Translations under genes and position numbers: made by a program
Notes under the pieces: model-generated
Database searches by the model: none
Told to the model about the DNA's origin: nothing
What the model saw: only the letters and a program-made list of their open reading frames with translations
In this document: positions 37,701 through 43,157 of the stretch, in pieces
Layout of the letters: every line of letters begins with the position of its first letter
Numbering within the stretch: the stretch's first letter is position 1
Source: Bacteroidota bacterium
Lineage (GTDB): Bacteria > Bacteroidota > Bacteroidia > Bacteroidales > F082
Length of the DNA: 43,157 nt
Direction: 5' to 3'
NCBI GenBank assembly: GCA_020444415.1
Contig: JAHLLA010000015.1
Span: 1-43,157 of the forward strand

Positions 37701-40700
37701 GATCAGTCATCTCACTTACGTTAGTAAATACTACATCTGTTCCTTCAGGACTATCACCTGAATTGGTTGTTACTTCAACAGTTACTGTCGTTTCCATGTC
37801 TTTATCAAGACAGTTAGAGAACGCATATTCAGAAGCGTTGAAATCATAAACGGTTTCAACTGCCCACTTATAGATACCTGGTTCTGCAACAGCCCATGTG
37901 TTGTCAGTATATGTCTGGTCTAAAGTAAAGCCAATGAAAGTCATATCTTCTTCGTCTCCGTCACATGGACCAACGTATACGTTATATCCAACGATCTCTC
38001 TCTCACTTCCGTCTACATTAAATGGGAATCTGGTATTAGGTTTGGTTACAGGCATCATTGCATTTCCAGTTGATACTGAAGGTGCATTTGAATAATCTTT
38101 ATGGCCTGTTGTATTAAAGTCACCTTGTCCTAAAGCTACTTCTTTACCACCTGGCATGGTTGAAACATAACCTCTCAACATCCATGCTGCATTGGTAATA
38201 CCATAGGTGTCCAGTGCTGTTATCCAATCTCCTCCATTGTATGCCCACATATCGCATCTGTCGATAGTTCCTGTGATATTTGAAGCAATAGGCTCGTTGA
38301 ATGTGCCACCGGGACGTTCTACATACATACCAATCCAAAGATTGTCAGTATTATCAAATTCAACAGCTTCATCCAGTTCGATCACATTCCATGCGTCATC
38401 AATCATTTCACCTGTAACATCCTGTGAATACAGAACAGTTGTTCCGTCACCTGACATAACCCTAACCTCAGTAACATAGTCACCTACGGCCGCCATCTGG
38501 TATACAGATACTTTGGTTACATAACCTGTGCCGTACTCCGTTAATTGTGCAGGTACCCATTTAGAAGCCCAGATCAAACTATAATCTGCTGCTTCCGCAC
38601 CAATACCACCATATCTTTGTACGTCATCATCATATACTAACCATTCTGAAACACTGCCACCCTGGCCGCTCCAGTTGACTAATACTGAATTATCATTGAT
38701 CTCTGTAGCGATTACCTCACCAACAGGATAAGGATATTCTTTCAATTGGAAATCTTGTGAAACTGTTACAGCAAAGTCGATGAATACATCTTCCAGCATT
38801 TCTGACTGGTATGTTGCTGCACTTGCAGTATAATCATATGTACCTGCAACTACTTCACCTTCATAATATCCATCTTCATCTGTAGTAAATACATATGAAT
38901 CAGTTGTACCGTTCAATGCAACAGTAGCACCTTCGATAGGATCGCCTGAAGCAAATTCAGTTACATAACCGTTTACATATCCGCCCGGTGTTACTGTGAC
39001 CATATCACATACCTGGCATGATTGTGCTTCACTTTCATAGATATTAGTGATGCAGTATTCATAATCTGCTGCATCTAATTGCTCATCCACATAGAATTCA
39101 GTACCAACAGGCACCATAGCAATCAATTCACCATCCCGGAATACGTTAACACCTACAACATCATCTCCAGTTACATTGCTTGCAACTGCTGACCATGAAA
39201 CCAATACGTCCATGGTTCCAACAACCACATCAGCTGTTACAGCAGTTGGTCCGTCAAAATAGGTACATGGGTAATAGGTAAAGTAATATTCAGCTTTGTC
39301 AGAAATACCTGTTGTAAATACAGCAGCTACTTCAGCATGGTAAGTTTGTCCTTCTACTAATGCTTCATTGGCTTCGTAATCCCACATAGTTTCAGTTGGT
39401 TCTCCTGATAATACATCGTCTAACCAAACTTTGAAACTTTGTAATTCACGATTGGCATCAACACTTGCTGCAGGTGCTAACAAATTATTTGCTAACAATT
39501 CAACATTGTTTCCACCTTCAATTGTGCGAGTTGTTTCTTCAACTTCAGAAGTTGTTGAAATAGCGACTGTTCCTGAAGCAACTGTAGCAGGTCCAATATA
39601 CCATTCGTCGAATTCAATATCGCCGTTGTCATCTGCAACTATATGTGCACTAAAGATAGCATCACCACTTGTATATCCTAAAGAAGCCAGATCAATCGTT
39701 GTTTCATACCATGTCCAGTTTGACCAAACACCAACATCATGAAATGACCAGATCGGTGTCCAGGTGAGTCCTTCGTTAAATGAAATCTCAATAGTCAGGT
39801 CTCCATTTGGATATGGAGATACATTCCAGTAATAACTTCCATACCATGCAAATTGAACTACAGTTGTTCCGTCCAATGCTACTTTTGGAGTAGTCATTCT
39901 GGTGTCTATATCATAACCCCAAGCACAACGTGCTCCTGCACCTATATATCCTGAAGCATCAGCAATCCACCATTTGGTACCAGGACCTTCGTCAACTATA
40001 ATAGTTGCTGGAATGCCACCTTCAAAATCTGCTACATACATATCAAGTCCACCAGCTGTTGGCATATCCCATGTGGCAAAACCATTAGGATTTACATACA
40101 AGTTGGTTGGATTAACAATTTGCTCATATAATAAGTATGAAAGATCAGTCTCGTCATAGATTGCCTGAATATCATAAACAGTTGCGTAACCAAACAGACT
40201 TACTTCAATTTCATAGTCACCTTTACGGATCGGATCGATAGAAGCCATACCCGTTGCGTCCATTGTCAGACTGTATTCCAACATTAAGTAAGGTTCAGAA
40301 ACATTCACCAAAGTGATCTCTGTTCCTTCAGGACTCTCGGCTGAGTTTAAGGTTACATCTATATTCACAACTGTTTCCATGTCTTTATCCAAATAATTTG
40401 AATAAGTAGGAACTGAGGAATTGTTGGTGTAGTTAACCACTACTGCCCATTTGTATACGCCTGAAGTTTGTACGCCCCAATCGTAATCAATGAACTGGCT
40501 TTGTGTGGTGTTGCCTACATAGACCATATCCATGAAGTCGTCATCCCATAATCCACGGTATACACTGTAATCTTCAATCTCTCTGCTGGCATCAAAACCC
40601 CACTCAAGGTGTGCTTCGTCGTCATTCAGTTCTGTCGCGATCACTTCGTCAACCGGGTATGGCTCTTCGTCCAAATAGAAATCATTGGTTGTATATGTAT

Positions 40701-42810
40701 CGTATGCTACGTCGTCATTTGCAAATGCTGTAATGTATCCCATTGCACTTACTTCGTAATCGTAGTTACCTACCATTACTTCGCCTTCGTAATATCCGTC
40801 TACATCAGTTGTGAATGTGTAGGTGAATGCATCTCCCAGTTCGCCCATACCATCAAGTGCTACTGTAGCACCCTGGATTGGATCACTAGTTAATAATGAC
40901 ATTACATATCCATCTACCATGCCCATGCCTGTAATACAAGCTTCTGCTGTGTTGGACATATCTGATGTGCCTTCATCAAAAATAGCCTCTACCTGGTAGC
41001 TGTAACAGGTTGTTGGGTTGTATGCTAAGTCTTCGTCTAAATATTCGGTGTCTGTAGTTCTTGCAATCTCTGCTGCATCTCTGTAAACTACATACTCGAT
41101 AAATTCTCTTTCCTGTTGTTCGGATGATGTCCACTCAAGGAGTACATCGTCAACATCCATTACTGTGGCTGTTAAGTCGCCAGGAACGGTGATCGTGGTG
41201 GTGAAGCCCCAAATATCACAATTGGTGACTTCGCCCCATGTGTTGCGTACCTGGACTTGCCAGAAATACTGCATGTTTGGATCTAAAGCGCCTGGTAATG
41301 CATAGCTTTCTGCTGCTGCGGTCCAGTCAACCAATACATCCGTTGGTGGATATTCGGTATCAAATAAAATACGGTAATCATCGGTACGTACTTCATCCAG
41401 GTTCCATGTAAGGGTTAAGTTGTTTGCATTGATGTCCTGCTCTGTATCTGCCGGGTATGGTGTGTCGGCACATACTGGAGGTCCCCATGGGGTCAGAACA
41501 AAGTCCTGAACGGTGGTTACACCGTAAGGAACAGCAACTCCGGTAACCATCAGGTCTTCAAATTGGTCTAATGTAACCATGAAGTCATAAGTACCGGCAA
41601 CAACGTCGCCTGCATAATAACCAGATGGAATGGTGGATTCAAAATCATAGCTCCATGGATCTGAATTCAAATCCAGTCCGTTAGCCTGTATCATGGCTCC
41701 TGCCAATGGATCTCCACTACCTAATTCTGTTACATTTCCTTCAAGTACACTCGTTCCATTTACAAGAATGGTTGAGTTTGGATTACATGCTGAAATATCT
41801 GACATACCTTCGTCAAATACAGCTTGTACCTGGTAACAAGTTCCAGGAGCCACCATATTGTAAACAGGATCAGTTACTACATAACTGTCTCCAGGTACTT
41901 CCGTTGCAATCTGAATGCCATCTTCAAAGATGTTATATCCTATCAATGCACGATTGGCTGGAGGTACAACAATTGAACTTGTCCATTCCACACGAACTTC
42001 AAAATTTTCATCCTGTGTAGCAGTTACATCACCTGGTACCATGATCTCTGTAGTAAAACCCCAGACTTCGCCCATAGTGGTTCCTTCGTCATTCCTGTAA
42101 TTAATTTGCCAGAAATACTGGAGGTTGTAATCAATATCAGCTAAATAGGTAGATACTAAAGAGCCTGTCCAATCAACTGCAACTTGTGTTGGTGGGTATT
42201 CTGTGCCGAACATGATCTGCATTTCCTGCACGTTGTTACCCTGGTCCCAACCCAGTGCTACCTGTGGAGTAGCTATATCAGTAGCCTGATCTGCCGGGGA
42301 AGGATTAGTTGCCATTGTAGGCACGTCAGCCGTCATGGTAACCAAATAGCTAAAATCAGTTGTTTCTGGAATCCTACTGCTAATTAAAACATAATAGGTT
42401 CCTGCTACAAGATCTGTTGCATAAATAGTACGAATATCGGCATTGGTATTCCTCACATTATCAATGCAGCCAACACTACTTGTCGGGCACTGATCATACA
42501 AGGCAATCCCGGTATGTGTTGCTCCCTGAGGATCCAATGTAATTGTTACATCAGCGTCTGATGACAACACAAAAGTGTATATCACATCAGCACCAGTATC
42601 ATAATTTCCCATACAAGTATTGGGGTAATCATTGGCATAGCCTGTTGTTTGCCAGGCTCCCGCATAAGAACCTGCAAGCAGGTCTGCGCCACCATTAGTA
42701 ACGATAGGATCAGAACAATCTTCTCCTACTTGCGCTACTACAAAATTTGAAAATAGCATCATCGATACTATCATCAAAAACATTTTGGTAAAGTTTCTCA
42801 TTTTACGCAA
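34771..42810 (-). CDS. Giant modular T9SS surface protein (cleaved-adhesin, FN3-like and carboxypeptidase-like repeats)
   Basis: The 2,679-residue protein has a signal peptide (about 1-27) and a pre-peptidase-C-like domain (about 28-165). Fibronectin-III-like modules recur along the chain. Five carboxypeptidase-regulatory-like beta-sandwiches start near 353, 627, 813, 1277 and 1673, in two types: SGDPIEGATVALNG, and SPEGTEITLVNVSEP. Cleaved-adhesin-like domains lie near 923 and 1787 (EPFLEDFNEGLPDTWTVID), as in gingipain/haemagglutinin adhesins. The T9SS type A domain is about 2600-2679 (YPNPARDQ). A block of about 830-860 residues is duplicated (813 onward and 1673 onward). No protease motif was seen, so adhesion or matrix building is the likely role. 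It has its own promoter and terminator. Confidence 0.88.
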   Translation of the reverse strand: MRKMRNFTKMFLMIVSMMLFSNFVVAQVGEDCSDPIVTNGGADLLAGSYAGAWQTTGYANDYPNTCMGNYDTGADVIYTFVLSSDADVTITLDPQGATHTGIALYDQCPTSSVGCIDNVRNTNADIRTIYATDLVAGTYYVLISSRIPETTDFSYLVTMTADVPTMATNPSPADQATDIATPQVALGWDQGNNVQEMQIMFGTEYPPTQVAVDWTGSLVSTYLADIDYNLQYFWQINYRNDEGTTMGEVWGFTTEIMVPGDVTATQDENFEVRVEWTSSIVVPPANRALIGYNIFEDGIQIATEVPGDSYVVTDPVYNMVAPGTCYQVQAVFDEGMSDISACNPNSTILVNGTSVLEGNVTELGSGDPLAGAMIQANGLDLNSDPWSYDFESTIPSGYYAGDVVAGTYDFMVTLDQFEDLMVTGVAVPYGVTTVQDFVLTPWGPPVCADTPYPADTEQDINANNLTLTWNLDEVRTDDYRILFDTEYPPTDVLVDWTAAAESYALPGALDPNMQYFWQVQVRNTWGEVTNCDIWGFTTTITVPGDLTATVMDVDDVLLEWTSSEQQEREFIEYVVYRDAAEIARTTDTEYLDEDLAYNPTTCYSYQVEAIFDEGTSDMSNTAEACITGMGMVDGYVMSLLTSDPIQGATVALDGMGELGDAFTYTFTTDVDGYYEGEVMVGNYDYEVSAMGYITAFANDDVAYDTYTTNDFYLDEEPYPVDEVIATELNDDEAHLEWGFDASREIEDYSVYRGLWDDDFMDMVYVGNTTQSQFIDYDWGVQTSGVYKWAVVVNYTNNSSVPTYSNYLDKDMETVVNIDVTLNSAESPEGTEITLVNVSEPYLMLEYSLTMDATGMASIDPIRKGDYEIEVSLFGYATVYDIQAIYDETDLSYLLYEQIVNPTNLYVNPNGFATWDMPTAGGLDMYVADFEGGIPATIIVDEGPGTKWWIADASGYIGAGARCAWGYDIDTRMTTPKVALDGTTVVQFAWYGSYYWNVSPYPNGDLTIEISFNEGLTWTPIWSFHDVGVWSNWTWYETTIDLASLGYTSGDAIFSAHIVADDNGDIEFDEWYIGPATVASGTVAISTTSEVEETTRTIEGGNNVELLANNLLAPAASVDANRELQSFKVWLDDVLSGEPTETMWDYEANEALVEGQTYHAEVAAVFTTGISDKAEYYFTYYPCTYFDGPTAVTADVVVGTMDVLVSWSAVASNVTGDDVVGVNVFRDGELIAMVPVGTEFYVDEQLDAADYEYCITNIYESEAQSCQVCDMVTVTPGGYVNGYVTEFASGDPIEGATVALNGTTDSYVFTTDEDGYYEGEVVAGTYDYTASAATYQSEMLEDVFIDFAVTVSQDFQLKEYPYPVGEVIATEINDNSVLVNWSGQGGSVSEWLVYDDDVQRYGGIGAEAADYSLIWASKWVPAQLTEYGTGYVTKVSVYQMAAVGDYVTEVRVMSGDGTTVLYSQDVTGEMIDDAWNVIELDEAVEFDNTDNLWIGMYVERPGGTFNEPIASNITGTIDRCDMWAYNGGDWITALDTYGITNAAWMLRGYVSTMPGGKEVALGQGDFNTTGHKDYSNAPSVSTGNAMMPVTKPNTRFPFNVDGSEREIVGYNVYVGPCDGDEEDMTFIGFTLDQTYTDNTWAVAEPGIYKWAVETVYDFNASEYAFSNCLDKDMETTVTVEVTTNSGDSPEGTDVVFTNVSEMTDPPIVFETELDASGIYTWTDFRKGTYDIYVHLNGFADIMVEDVYIWDEAYFEWMLEELLAPPSDLYVTPLGYATWIPGGVVPFEPFLEDFNEGLPDTWTVIDGGSNAFTWTWLTDDAGNTLDDTPFMMADSDAAGIGSTMDEQLISPVIEFTENADALFVEFDYIYQNLSSTNEYFAVDVYDGDDWVEVFYTITDSGPFPWGPTVHEMIDVTEYANPDFQVRFHYVSGGWNWYVAVDNIAVTEGDSKYADRMVEYYKVWHESTFVTDRDTTFYQYGDNGEVLVPYETYHAEVATVFSTGISPKSEYFWTYIPCEDFPGPQTFSAEHVDGTMDVLLTWSDIVQMELVFVTQNPGAPSNGYFQFYDYGYGVVYDLSAYPDALANSIEFHHASWGVSGPHDYNIHIIDWDTETVLATLGPFITTGDDQWEMDIELGDVDLMGAENVAFLMEPLSNSATDAYPDLSSDDATSPQGSVYGPLDDIGSIGASTIGNFLMNIYIMTAYGEVKISSTDLNIPAGPAATPRVGVGSTGFETIITNQTVVRGGDDDPVVGANLYRDGEMIAFVELPDTSYLDEDLAAGYYDYCIAYLYESGAHSCVDGMCVEQVLVPEDCDAPQGLTAEVDDADPNLVHLLWDQGTGIAEWLFYDDGTNVDGIGGPAVFHWAIKFDPAQLTPYDGTSVTKISLYCRTAPVNTLQIFEGTGAATLIHEQDLVGLTIEAWNEVPLDSPVLIDVTKELWITVYTEDGANYPAACGPTQNEPNGDLISQDGGATWDHLSDFSLPYTWNLRCYVEDAKGAQKPLALENDKVYNTTSATVAASGVMNTSENAVLNMTDASREWLGYNIYKDGELLEALWPDNFYDDTEYQLGDYCYTVTSEYSICGESDPSNEACIEIIIGVNELDATEANLYPNPARDQITITANDMTRLHIVNYVGQVVYDQEFDNTNSRQLQTQHYQSGVYVARIYTEKGVITKRFVINR

Positions 42811-42935
42811 TTTTTGTTATTAATTAATTAATTCAACATTTATTTTACAGTATAAATACTTTTCTACGTTTGTCTCAGTAGAAACAATTCAAAATATAAA
42901 TTTCTGATTATCACTGCCTTTAATAAATAGATATA

Positions 42936-42949
42936 AAGCCTCCCGGCTT
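42936..42949 (-). other. Small hairpin at the 5' end of the giant-gene leader
   Basis: A 5-bp stem aagcc/ggctt with a four-base loop lies just downstream of the predicted start point near 42953. It could protect the 5' end of the roughly 140-nt leader. No known riboswitch was recognised. The rest of 42811-42935 is A+T-rich with nothing else visible. Confidence 0.4.
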
Positions 42950-42959
42950 CATAAGCATG

Positions 42960-42990
42960 CAAAGATATAACATTCTATTATTTAAACAAA
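42960..42990 (-). promoter_or_regulatory. Promoter of the giant surface-protein gene (TTTG - 19 nt - TATCTTTG)
   Basis: On the minus strand TTTG (complement of 42987-42990) and TATCTTTG (complement of 42960-42967) are 19 bases apart, a full match to the Bacteroidota consensus. Its -7 box is the same TATCTTTG as the tRNA-fMet promoter, which suggests strong constitutive expression. It implies a leader of about 140 bases. Confidence 0.8.
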
Positions 42991-43100
42991 TTTTAGAAGT
43001 TTATTATCTCAATTGAATGAGATACGTATTTCCGCTGCAGATGTTTCAAAGCTATGCTAAAGAAATATTTTTTTAAAAGTTCGAAATTCAAAATCATCCA

Positions 43101-43135
43101 TAAAAAAAAGGGAGGCCAATTATGGGCCTCCCTTT
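43101..43135 (-). terminator. Intrinsic terminator of a gene beyond the right edge
   Basis: An 11-bp stem (43107-43117 with 43125-43135, core gggaggcc/ggcctccc) with a seven-base loop is followed on the minus strand by a run of T residues. The gene it ends must lie to the right of the window on the minus strand. Confidence 0.85.
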
Positions 43136-43157
43136 ATAATTAATTATCAGGTTGTTA

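Overview
The window comes from a member of the Bacteroidota. Four genes encode signal-peptide proteins ending in type IX secretion (T9SS) type A sorting domains of the form YPNP...G.Y...K. There is a TPR-LytS kinase paired with a LytTR regulator, and a TonB-dependent receptor with an N-terminal carboxypeptidase-like domain. Several promoters match the Bacteroidota sigma-ABfr consensus (TTTG, 19-21 nt, TAnnTTTG). Codon use and moderate A+T are even throughout. I cannot assign a genus.

Layout, left to right. At 6-4414 lie a secreted esterase, a REP-like hairpin and a LytTR/LytS two-component pair. At 4560-6258 are an MFS permease, a nested inverted repeat, and an initiator tRNA-fMet gene with its terminators and a decayed 3' tRNA copy. 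At 6326-9970 is a plus-strand run: era, der, an Hsp15-like S4 protein and an EEP-family lipoprotein. At 9978-12618 is a minus-strand group: polyprenol-phosphate glycosyltransferase, dihydroorotase and a MORN-repeat lipoprotein. At 12683-18655 is a minus-strand cluster of a lamin-tail T9SS protein, a TonB-dependent receptor and an endonuclease I-OB-fold T9SS protein, which looks like an extracellular nucleic-acid utilisation locus. Mfd follows at 18790-22182. At 22315-28341 come class III fructose-1,6-bisphosphatase, an S23 four-helix-bundle gene inside inverted hexamer arrays, aspartate kinase, a probably PPi-dependent phosphofructokinase and a 2-hydroxyacid dehydrogenase. At 28452-32730 are an RND/MMPL exporter, glucose-1-phosphate thymidylyltransferase and a polyprenyl synthase in tight succession. 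ABC-F ATPase is at 32731-34671. A 2,679-residue T9SS modular surface protein with its own promoter and terminator fills 34771-42810.

The two most unusual items are the S23 unit (24298-24804) and the nuclease/lamin-tail/TonB-receptor cluster. In the S23 unit, a free-standing relative of the 23S rRNA intervening-sequence protein is bracketed by complementary degenerate hexamer arrays and wedged between two metabolic genes. In the nuclease cluster, domains that other bacteria fuse into one extracellular nuclease are split over neighbouring T9SS proteins with a dedicated receptor. Several repeats near the initiator tRNA gene also lie outside the gene annotation. Most other genes are ordinary housekeeping genes.
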